DNA of 5,664 nucleotides from NCBI GenBank assembly GCA_039808665.1, contig JBDHTO010000076.1, positions 1 to 5,664 of the forward strand, in the 5' to 3' direction. This DNA is from JBDHTO01 sp039808665 (GTDB lineage Bacteria > Pseudomonadota > Alphaproteobacteria > Paracaedibacterales > JAKBAR01). Made by a program: the position numbers and the translations under genes. Every line of letters begins with the position of its first letter. Position 1 is the first letter of the stretch. Below are positions 1-5,664 of the stretch, one piece after another. The notes under the pieces are model-generated. The model was not told the origin of the DNA, did not search any database, and was given only the letters and a program-made list of their open reading frames with translations.

Positions 1-3000
1 TGATCCGAAATCTGAGCAAAGGCGTATTTTTGCCCTGTTTTGCTTGTTTTTTCTACTTTTGTGATAATGACGCCTATGAGGCGTAAAAACGTATTGTCCG
101 GGGTCGATTCCAGCCGAGAAGAAGGTGTCGCGCCGATTTTCTCTAGGTTACTGTAAATATCCAAAGGGTGTGCCGAAAGATAAAACGAGAGGGCAGAAAA
201 TTCATGGGCCAGTTTTTCAAGAGGTCCCCATGGTTCTGCTTTTTCGAAAACAAATTGAGTTTTTTCTGTAGATCCCCCAAAAAGAGAGACTTGACGATTA
301 TCTCTTTCTTGATTCCTTTCTGAGGCAAAGCGAAGGATGTGTTCTAAATTCCACATAAGCTTTGCGCGATCTGGGTCAAGGGAGTCAAAACATCCCGCAC
401 CAATCAGGTGTTCAAGTTGACGTTTATTGAGAGCTTGAGAATCAAATCGCTCAACAAAGTCTTCCATACTTTTGAAGGTGCCACTTTTTTCCCGCTCATG
501 GACAAGAGATTGCATGGCTGCTTCTCCCACATTTTTGAGGGCCGCAAGGCCATAGCGTACAGCACCACCTTCTACGGCAAAATGAGGGTAAGAGTTGTTA
601 ATATCAGGGGGGAGAAGTTGAATATGACTACGTGTCATATCCGAACGGAACATATTCAGTTTGTCCGTGTTGTGCATATCATAGGTCATGGACGCTGCGA
701 AAAATTCCGCGGGGTGATTCGCTTTTAGGTAAGCTGTTTGATAAGCGAGAAGGGCATAGGGAGCCGAGTGGGATTTGTTAAATCCATAGCCTGCAAATTT
801 GGCCATTTGATCAAAGATTTGGTGTGCAATCGATTCCTTGACACCGTATTCAATGGCGCCACTGACAAAGCGCTCTCTTTGGGCATCCATTTCTTCCTTA
901 ATCTTCTTACCCATTGCACGTCTTAGCAAATCCGCAGCACCCAGTGAGTATCCCCCGATTTTTTGCGCAATATGCATCACCTGTTCTTGATAGACCATGA
1001 CACCATAGGAATCCTTCAAGATGGGCTCAAGATCTGGGTGAAGGTATGTCACTTCCTCTTCACCGTGTTTACAGGCCAAATACCTTGGAATATCGTCCAT
1101 AGGGCCAGGACGAAAAAGAGCAACAAGGGCTACGATATCCTCAAATCGATCCGGTTTGAGCTTTCTCAACACCTCTCGCATACCGCCGCTTTCAAGCTGG
1201 AACACGCCTATCGTATCGATCCGTTGGAGCAGATCAAAAGTTTTAGAGTCGTCAAGGGGAATATCTTGAATCTGAATGGATACACCCTTGTGACGTACAA
1301 ATTCACAGCATTTTTCAATAACGGTTAGTGTCTTCAGTCCCAAAAAGTCAAATTTCACAAGCCCCGCCATCTCTGCATATTTCATGCTGAACTGTGTTGC
1401 GGGCAGGGCCCCCGGTTCATCAACATAAAGGGGGACAAGCTCTTGGGTAGGGCGGTCCGCAATCACAATACCCGCGGCGTGTTTTGAGGCGTGGCGATAA
1501 AGCCCTTCAAGCTTGGAACCAAGCTCAATCAGTTCCTTGACAGTATCATCGCTTTGTTGTGCCTCTTTGAGGGCGGGTTCCATCACAAGAGCTTCTTCGA
1601 GTGTTATGGGATTTGCGGGGTTATTGGGGATAAGTTTTGTGATTTTATCCACTTGCCCATAAGGCATCTGAAGGACACGCCCGACATCTCGAAGTACAGC
1701 CCGTGCTTGGAGTTTTCCAAAGGTAATGATATGTGCAACGCGGTCGGAGCCATACTTCTCTTTGACATAATCGATGACTTCATCACGGCGATCCTGACAA
1801 AAATCCACATCAAAGTCCGGCATGGAAACACGCTCTGGATTCAAAAAACGCTCAAAAATAAGACCAAAACGAATGGGATCCATGTCCGTGATGGTCAGTG
1901 ACCATGCCACAAGGGAGCCTGCTCCTGAACCACGTCCGGGTCCGACAGGAATACTTTTGGATTTTGCGTATTTAATAAAGTCCGCAACGATCAGGAAGTA
2001 TCCAGAGAAACCCATGGTTTTGATGATGGATAATTCATACTCCAGGCGTTCGATATAATGAGGGGGGATCTCTTCTCCCAGGCGATCTTTGAGCCCTTCA
2101 AAAGCTTGTGTGCGAATTTCATCGTCTTCACTTTTTCCCTGGCAATCAAAGCTTGGGAGGATGGGTTTTCTTCCCCTTGGCATGAAGTGACAGCGTTTTG
2201 CAATCAGTGTCGTGTTGGAAAGTGCTTCCGGCAAGTCTGGAAACATGGCTTCCATGTCCTTCGATGACTTAAAATAATGCTCAGGTGTAACTTTGCGGCG
2301 ATCTTCCTCATTCACATAACGACCTTCGGCAATGCATAAAAGGGCGTCATGAGCCTTGAACATGCTTTTTTCTTCAAAAAATACGTTATTGGTGGCAACG
2401 AGGGGGATGCCCAAACGATCCGCCGTATCCACCAGACTTTTATCTTTTTCAAGAGAGTGCGTTGTGGGAATGAATCGGTTGAGCTCAAGATAAAACCGAT
2501 CCTTGAAAATGTCTTGATACTCTTGGATGTGCTTGGTCATCACCTCTTCCTTACCCAGAGAAAGAGCATGGTGAATATTTGATCCTTCGCCTCCGCTCAG
2601 GCAAAGGAGCCCACGAGACTGTTCTTTTATCTGTGACAGGGTGAGGTGAGGGGGCAGATTGTTTGTGGCGTGAATAAAACTTTGGCTAAGCAAAGCCATG
2701 AGATTTTGATAGCCTTCTTCATTTTGGCAAAGGAGGGAAAGGTCAAAAAACAACCCTTCTTTCCCAAACTCTCCTGGCTCATAGAGGCGAACTTGGCATC
2801 CAACAATAGGTTGTATACCATTATCTGCACACGCGGTTGCAAACTCAAGAGCACCAAACATGTTGTGGGTATCGGTCAGACCCACTGCCGGCATATCGTA
2901 TTTTTGACACAACTTGGGAATACGCTTGACCTTCATTGCCCCCTCAAGGAGGGAGTAGGCAGAATGGAGCCTGAGATGAATAAATGAGGGGTTCACGCGC

Positions 3001-3002
3001 AT
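1..3002 (-). CDS. dnaE: DNA polymerase III alpha subunit, partial (C-terminus beyond left edge)
   Basis: Catalytic subunit of the replicative DNA polymerase III holoenzyme (C-family polymerase), acting at the replication fork. Translating the minus strand from ATG at 3002 gives 1000 uninterrupted codons that run off the left edge. Visible in order: an N-terminal PHP domain (HLRLHS at residues 9-14, LTDTHNMFG at 42-50); the nucleotide-binding loop GPGRGSGAGS (354-363); the catalytic PDFDVDF (395-401) and KFDFLGL (550-556, with D552 as third carboxylate, equivalent to E. coli D555); GVFQLES (599-605); the fingers region with YGFNKSHS; a helix-hairpin-helix region starting near PPDINNS (about 798 onward); the sliding-clamp peptide QVSLFG (904-909); and the first strands of the OB fold (RLIGVIITKVEKTSKTGQKY). 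Alphaproteobacterial DnaE is usually about 1150 aa, so roughly 150 residues lie outside. The start is fixed because an in-frame TAA lies directly before the ATG and the PHP motif begins eight residues in. No clear Shine-Dalgarno precedes it. Histidines typical of active PHP sites are replaced (see findings), so proofreading probably depends on a separate DnaQ. Confidence 0.97.
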   Translation of the reverse strand, partial: MRVNPSFIHLRLHSAYSLLEGAMKVKRIPKLCQKYDMPAVGLTDTHNMFGALEFATACADNGIQPIVGCQVRLYEPGEFGKEGLFFDLSLLCQNEEGYQNLMALLSQSFIHATNNLPPHLTLSQIKEQSRGLLCLSGGEGSNIHHALSLGKEEVMTKHIQEYQDIFKDRFYLELNRFIPTTHSLEKDKSLVDTADRLGIPLVATNNVFFEEKSMFKAHDALLCIAEGRYVNEEDRRKVTPEHYFKSSKDMEAMFPDLPEALSNTTLIAKRCHFMPRGRKPILPSFDCQGKSEDDEIRTQAFEGLKDRLGEEIPPHYIERLEYELSIIKTMGFSGYFLIVADFIKYAKSKSIPVGPGRGSGAGSLVAWSLTITDMDPIRFGLIFERFLNPERVSMPDFDVDFCQDRRDEVIDYVKEKYGSDRVAHIITFGKLQARAVLRDVGRVLQMPYGQVDKITKLIPNNPANPITLEEALVMEPALKEAQQSDDTVKELIELGSKLEGLYRHASKHAAGIVIADRPTQELVPLYVDEPGALPATQFSMKYAEMAGLVKFDFLGLKTLTVIEKCCEFVRHKGVSIQIQDIPLDDSKTFDLLQRIDTIGVFQLESGGMREVLRKLKPDRFEDIVALVALFRPGPMDDIPRYLACKHGEEEVTYLHPDLEPILKDSYGVMVYQEQVMHIAQKIGGYSLGAADLLRRAMGKKIKEEMDAQRERFVSGAIEYGVKESIAHQIFDQMAKFAGYGFNKSHSAPYALLAYQTAYLKANHPAEFFAASMTYDMHNTDKLNMFRSDMTRSHIQLLPPDINNSYPHFAVEGGAVRYGLAALKNVGEAAMQSLVHEREKSGTFKSMEDFVERFDSQALNKRQLEHLIGAGCFDSLDPDRAKLMWNLEHILRFASERNQERDNRQVSLFGGSTEKTQFVFEKAEPWGPLEKLAHEFSALSFYLSAHPLDIYSNLEKIGATPSSRLESTPDNTFLRLIGVIITKVEKTSKTGQKYAFAQISD

Positions 3003-3026
3003 TTAAAAAGATGGGGAAGTTGATTA

Positions 3027-3092
3027 TTTGTACCAGGAAAGGTCAAAAATTCTCAAGGACGGATTTATAAAAAGAAAGAAGGAAAATCGTAA
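3027..3092 (-). promoter_or_regulatory. Candidate dnaE promoter region
   Basis: Two sigma-70-like hexamer pairs can be read on the minus strand upstream of dnaE. The proximal pair is TTGAGA (3051-3056) and TACAAA (3027-3032) with an 18-bp spacer, which would give a leader of only about 20 nt. The distal pair is TTACGA (3087-3092) and TATAAA (3064-3069) with a 17-bp spacer. Both are imperfect matches in AT-rich DNA, where chance matches are common. The divergent arrangement requires a dnaE promoter in or near this spacer, but which pair is used is inference. Confidence 0.3.
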
Positions 3093-3148
3093 TAAAATTG
3101 ATCTGTAGTGGTAGGTATATATAGAAAAAAATCATAGAGTTAAAGAAA

Positions 3149-3201
3149 TTGTTGTTTTTTTTAAGATTTTATTCATATATATTCTCTACACTTTATATAA
3201 A
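3149..3201 (+). promoter_or_regulatory. Candidate promoter of the secreted repeat protein gene
   Basis: The spacer before the plus-strand gene is very AT-rich. One option pairs TTCATA (3172-3177) with TATATA (3194-3199, 16-bp spacer) or with the overlapping TATAAA (3196-3201, 18-bp spacer). That would place transcription start near 3207 and leave a leader of about 50 nt before the ATG at 3258. Another option pairs TTGTTT (3152-3157) with TATATA (3176-3181, 18-bp spacer). The repeated TATATA steps make the exact assignment uncertain. No operator dyad with convincing symmetry was found. Confidence 0.35.
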
Positions 3202-3247
3202 AGAGATGCCTGTAAATGTATTTAACGGTATCTAATGAAAATTTTTT

Positions 3248-3251
3248 GGAG
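3248..3251 (+). promoter_or_regulatory. Ribosome binding site that decides the start at 3258
   Basis: GGAG lies six bases before the ATG at 3258, an ideal Shine-Dalgarno spacing. The more upstream in-frame ATG at 3216 has no such site in front of it. Starting at 3258 also places the lysine-rich n-region of the signal peptide at the extreme N-terminus, which supports the later start. Confidence 0.8.
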
Positions 3252-3257
3252 AATTTC

Positions 3258-3326
3258 ATGTTTGATAAAAAAAAACTTATGCTGTCTGTGAGTATGTTTT
3301 TGGTTTTGTCTCAAACTGTAAATGCA
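3258..3326 (+). other. Signal peptide coding segment
   Basis: Residues 1-23 show a basic n-region (FDKKK), a hydrophobic core (LMLSVSMFLVLS) and a small-residue cleavage site V21-N22-A23 followed by SDG. This fits signal peptidase I. There is no cysteine at the cleavage site, so it is not a lipoprotein signal. Confidence 0.85.
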
Positions 3327-5312
3327 TCAGATGGGCAAGGACTGTCTCTTTCTGAGCTGATGGCGAGAAGGCAAAACACCTCTTCATCAAGAGGGCACGT
3401 GACACCATCATCTAGATCCCAGGCTCCCTCGCGGAGCGTAGTTTTGCCCTCAACAACAGATGACGATCTTGACGCATTGCTCGCTTCGACGTCCACAGTA
3501 AAATCAAAAGCAAAGCCTAAGTCTAAGCAAACTCCTCCCTCGCGGAGCGTAGTTTTGCCCTCAACAACAGATGACGATCTTGACGCATTGCTCGCTTCGA
3601 CGTCCACAGTAAAATCAAAAGCAAAGCCTAAGTCTAAGCAAACTCCTCCCTCGCGGAGCGTAGTTTTGCCCTCAACAACAGATGACGATCTTGACGCATT
3701 GCTCGCTTCGACGGCTTCCTCCTCAAAATTTAAGAAACCTTCTGTAACCAAAAAAGTACTGAAGAAAAAGGACTCAGGTAAAGGCTCTCCACCAGTAGAG
3801 TATACCTGGAGAGATATATCGAGACGATTGTCAGGTTCGCCACTTCTTGGTCTTGGGGAGGATACTTTAGGCCCGATCCTGCAAACATTTGGAAATATTT
3901 CTGATGATCTATGGGGGGCTCTCAAAAATCCTCAAGGGTTTATTGATGAGTTGAACGCTGCGGTGGGATACGATCCTTCTCTTAGATCTCCTCACAGAGG
4001 TCTTTATGCAAGTTGGGGGGAAGAGCAAAGAAGATATTATACAGGAGGAACGTGGCCCGTGCTAGGTACCTTCGAAGACAGTATGCTTCGTCTTCAGATG
4101 GGTAATCACGCATCTACGCATGATTTTACTCAAAATCGGATAACTTGGTTCCACAACATTATCACTCTTGTTGATACGTTTTTCTGGTCACGAGATCATG
4201 GCTTGTTGGATGAATATTTGGGTGAAGTTCTGTCGGGATCCGGTGGAGGCGACGGTCCATGTGGTCCGGGAAAAATGCGCTTTGTTGAGATGTGGCGTGA
4301 AGATCAAGAAAATCTTATCGATTTTAAGGGTGGAACCCCATCATCGGGTTCAGGAGTTAACCCCATTGTTAATGCAGCCACAAAAAATCTTAAACGTATG
4401 CTTACTCTTAGCGACGCTTCGGCCGGTATGGAGCTTTCTGTTGGTATGCCGGTGATTGTTAACGCTATTTTTCATAAATTAATGATGGAGCTGCTGAAGA
4501 AAGGGGAAGTTCCTGGAAAATACGGGTCTGTGGAGCTTCCGGATATTTTTCGCGCTAAGAAAACTGGTGTGAAAAAGGTAGATGATCCTATGAGTGTAGT
4601 AAAGGATGTGGGGGTTGCTAAACCCAGTATTTCAACGGGTACTCTTCTCATGGCTACCGAAGAGGGTGATTCGTGGATTAATGAGACCTCTTTTTCTCCT
4701 AAGCAGTTTCAGTATGCCTTTGAGGAAATTTGGGATCAGTATGCAGAAGGACTAGCTAATTCTTTTCAGGAGCTCGCTAGAAACCGCTTCACAGAGTTGG
4801 GTTGGGATACTTCTGGCCAGAGAAAACCGGCCGTTGATTTTAAATATCCTGTTTATGGTGGCTATGGCTATGGCTATGGCTATGGTGGTATTGGTGCGTC
4901 CACTGATAATCTTTGGTCAGGTTATACTGGAACTCTCCCCTTCTCCGGTATTACTATCCCCACAAATGGAGATAGACAAAATAGGCTAAAAAAAGAATTC
5001 GATAAATATGTTGTTGTAACTTTAAGCGGGCAACCTTTTCACGCTCACCATTTTGGTGCAATTATCGGAAGTTATTCGTCTTCTGTTGTTTTGGTCCTCA
5101 AAACGCAGCATACGATGATGGGGCAAAACGTTGGTACTTTAGGGTTCTCTCTGGATAAGGATATGACGAGGCTTGCAAATGCCGGTATATTATCTGCAAT
5201 TAACATATATTTCCAAAGTAGCGACTACATAAAAGAGCAGTTAGAGACCATACGTTCATCTCTTTCAGCGAAGGGAGTTGATGTTGTTGATATTCCAGCG
5301 CCTGAGTATTAG
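3258..5312 (+). CDS. Secreted repeat-containing protein of unknown function, 684 aa
   Basis: I do not recognise this family. The protein opens with a classic Sec signal peptide (KKK at residues 4-6, hydrophobic core about 7-18, V-N-A cleavage site after residue 23), so it should be exported. Residues 24-55 are Ser/Thr/Arg-rich. Residues 56-152 hold 2.6 copies of a 37-residue repeat, each with an acidic TTDDDLDALLAST segment; full copies add a lysine-rich linker (KSKAKPKSK). A Lys/Ser-rich stretch follows to about residue 176. The rest (about 180-684) looks folded: rich in Trp, Tyr and Phe, with helical segments, a Gly-rich loop containing the only cysteine (C335), a Gly-Tyr repeat (533-544), an HAHH cluster (595-598) and a hydrophobic segment shortly after it (VVLVL). 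No transmembrane helix beyond the signal is obvious, and no lipobox, LPXTG or recognisable catalytic motif is seen. The gene stands alone: divergent from dnaE, with its own Shine-Dalgarno and a terminator 22 bp after the stop. An alternative start at 3216 would add 14 residues but bury the signal peptide. A periplasmic, surface or host-directed role is possible; function is unknown. Confidence 0.9.
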   Translation: MFDKKKLMLSVSMFLVLSQTVNASDGQGLSLSELMARRQNTSSSRGHVTPSSRSQAPSRSVVLPSTTDDDLDALLASTSTVKSKAKPKSKQTPPSRSVVLPSTTDDDLDALLASTSTVKSKAKPKSKQTPPSRSVVLPSTTDDDLDALLASTASSSKFKKPSVTKKVLKKKDSGKGSPPVEYTWRDISRRLSGSPLLGLGEDTLGPILQTFGNISDDLWGALKNPQGFIDELNAAVGYDPSLRSPHRGLYASWGEEQRRYYTGGTWPVLGTFEDSMLRLQMGNHASTHDFTQNRITWFHNIITLVDTFFWSRDHGLLDEYLGEVLSGSGGGDGPCGPGKMRFVEMWREDQENLIDFKGGTPSSGSGVNPIVNAATKNLKRMLTLSDASAGMELSVGMPVIVNAIFHKLMMELLKKGEVPGKYGSVELPDIFRAKKTGVKKVDDPMSVVKDVGVAKPSISTGTLLMATEEGDSWINETSFSPKQFQYAFEEIWDQYAEGLANSFQELARNRFTELGWDTSGQRKPAVDFKYPVYGGYGYGYGYGGIGASTDNLWSGYTGTLPFSGITIPTNGDRQNRLKKEFDKYVVVTLSGQPFHAHHFGAIIGSYSSSVVLVLKTQHTMMGQNVGTLGFSLDKDMTRLANAGILSAINIYFQSSDYIKEQLETIRSSLSAKGVDVVDIPAPEY
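3424..3713 (+). repeat. Perfect 111-bp tandem repeat, 2.6 copies, in frame
   Basis: Copies begin at 3424, 3535 and 3646; the third stops at 3713 after 68 bp. By eye the copies are identical at the nucleotide level, including synonymous positions. The 111-bp period is exactly 37 codons, so the frame is kept. Each unit encodes PSRSVVLPSTTDDDLDALL, and full units continue with AST and a Lys/Ser/Pro linker. Identity without silent changes indicates recent duplication or ongoing homogenisation. Confidence 0.97.
4860..4883 (+). repeat. Four-unit GGCTAT hexamer repeat (Gly-Tyr tract)
   Basis: The hexamer GGCTAT is repeated four times exactly, encoding the core of a Tyr/Gly run at residues 533-544 of the secreted protein. 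The flanking codons are also Gly and Tyr but use GGT. Changes in copy number would be in frame and would lengthen or shorten a flexible aromatic-glycine loop. Confidence 0.9.
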
Positions 5313-5334
5313 TTTTTGAGTGTTAATTTTTAAG

Positions 5335-5364
5335 AAAAAAGCCCCCTTTTTGGGGGCTTTTTTT
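5335..5364 (+). terminator. Strong intrinsic terminator, symmetric and probably bidirectional
   Basis: GCCCCC (5341-5346) pairs with GGGGGC (5352-5357) around a five-T loop. The stem extends by six A-T pairs (A run 5335-5340, T run 5358-5363). On the plus strand the stem ends in a T tract, ending transcription of the secreted protein gene 22 bp past its stop. On the minus strand the A run becomes a T tract, so it can also end the convergent gene entering from the right. Confidence 0.93.
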
Positions 5365-5500
5365 ATGGGAGTGATGGAGAAAAATTGGTGCGGTGGGGAG
5401 CCTTCTTCCATTGGGTGCGCCCTTTTTAAGCTTAATCAAATGCTTATTCCTAAGGAAATACAGAGAATGTGGAGCAGTTCAGCCTGTGATGCAATTTTTA

Positions 5501-5542
5501 TTGAATTCACCCTATAACTCTTTTTTCAGAGAATAAATTCAA
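5501..5542. repeat. Weak inverted repeat at the end of the right-hand gene
   Basis: TTGAATT (5501-5507) is complementary to AATTCAA (5536-5542), with a nested CTCT/AGAG pair (5518-5521 and 5528-5531). It overlaps the stop codon of the minus-strand partial gene. The pairing is short and AT-rich with an interrupted interior, so it may be a weak 3' RNA structure or chance. Confidence 0.25.
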
Positions 5543-5664
5543 GCAATACGTTGACTGTCCAAACGAAAGGACAGGGTATTTTGCTCCTGATGAACGTTAA
5601 GAGTAATGTTTTCTGCTTCGGCAAGTTGCAGAATATGAAAAAGGATGATCCCCGACTTAAAATG
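5539..5664 (-). CDS. C-terminal end of an unidentified protein (41 codons, 5' end beyond right edge)
   Basis: The minus strand is open from the right edge to a TGA at 5541-5539. It encodes 41 residues beginning HFKSGIILFHILQLAEAENI and ending LSFRLDSQRIA. The amphipathic helix (ILFHILQLAEAEN) followed by two probable strands (ITLNVHQEQ, TLSFRLD) looks like real protein rather than random translation, and its direction matches the bidirectional terminator downstream. The layout of a helix followed by strands at the extreme C-terminus is loosely like histidine phosphotransferases of the ChpT type, but this is a weak resemblance and I do not assign a function. The stop lies about 175 bp from the terminator. 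Confidence 0.55.
   Translation of the reverse strand, partial: HFKSGIILFHILQLAEAENITLNVHQEQNTLSFRLDSQRIA

Noticed and set aside
408..2987. Many short plus-strand open frames across the left half (for example 963-1328, 1491-1901, 2646-2987)
   Set aside because: All lie antisense to dnaE, whose minus-strand frame is continuous and strongly recognisable; they are shadows.
3424..3713. CRISPR-like array
   Set aside because: The units are contiguous 111-bp coding repeats without variable spacers, in frame within a protein gene.
3311..3925. Long open frame (204 codons) on the minus strand opposite the repeat region
   Set aside because: It is a shadow of the secreted protein gene: the 111-bp period is a multiple of three, so one open antisense repeat unit stays open through all copies. 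It has no ribosome binding site or sensible protein features.
4168..4455. 95-codon plus-strand frame inside the secreted protein gene
   Set aside because: Out-of-frame overlap with a gene that has a clear start, signal peptide and terminator; no independent translation signal.
5380..5440. Possible tRNA or small structural RNA in the GC-richer patch after the terminator
   Set aside because: No cloverleaf arms, T-loop sequence or SRP-type conserved loop could be found; only short weak pairings.
5320..5517. 65-codon plus-strand open frame after the secreted protein gene
   Set aside because: It begins eight bases after the upstream stop and reads straight through the terminator hairpin, giving a low-complexity start; no Shine-Dalgarno.

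Overview
The window suggests an alphaproteobacterium. The evidence is a long, intact minus-strand reading frame that is clearly the replicative DNA polymerase III alpha subunit (DnaE). Its wording is of the alphaproteobacterial type, for example HLRLHSAYSLLEG near the N-terminus, LTDTHNMFGALEF in the PHP region and an internal QVSLFG clamp-binding peptide. The moderate GC content, AT-rich spacers and an adjacent secreted orphan protein would fit a host-associated lineage such as Holosporales or Rickettsiales relatives. That lineage placement is inference and cannot be proved from this sequence alone.

Layout: (1) Positions 1-3002, minus strand: dnaE, with its start inside the window and its last part cut off by the left edge (1000 codons present). 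(2) Positions 3003-3257: a 255-bp AT-rich divergent spacer with candidate promoters for both directions. (3) Positions 3258-5312, plus strand: a 684-aa secreted protein of unknown function. It has a signal peptide, a perfect 111-bp (37-aa) tandem repeat, a Gly-Tyr repeat and a long unrecognised C-terminal region. (4) Positions 5335-5364: a strong, symmetric intrinsic terminator. (5) Positions 5365-5538: a non-coding gap with only weak dyads. (6) Positions 5539-5664, minus strand: the last 41 codons of an unidentified gene that enters from the right edge and converges on the terminator.

The genes do not form an evident pathway. dnaE is a housekeeping replication gene transcribed divergently from the orphan secreted protein, which is a monocistronic unit with its own Shine-Dalgarno and terminator. 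The most interesting object is that secreted protein: its perfect repeats alternate an acidic DDDLDALL motif with a lysine-rich linker and look recently expanded. No CRISPR array, mobile element, tRNA or rRNA was seen.
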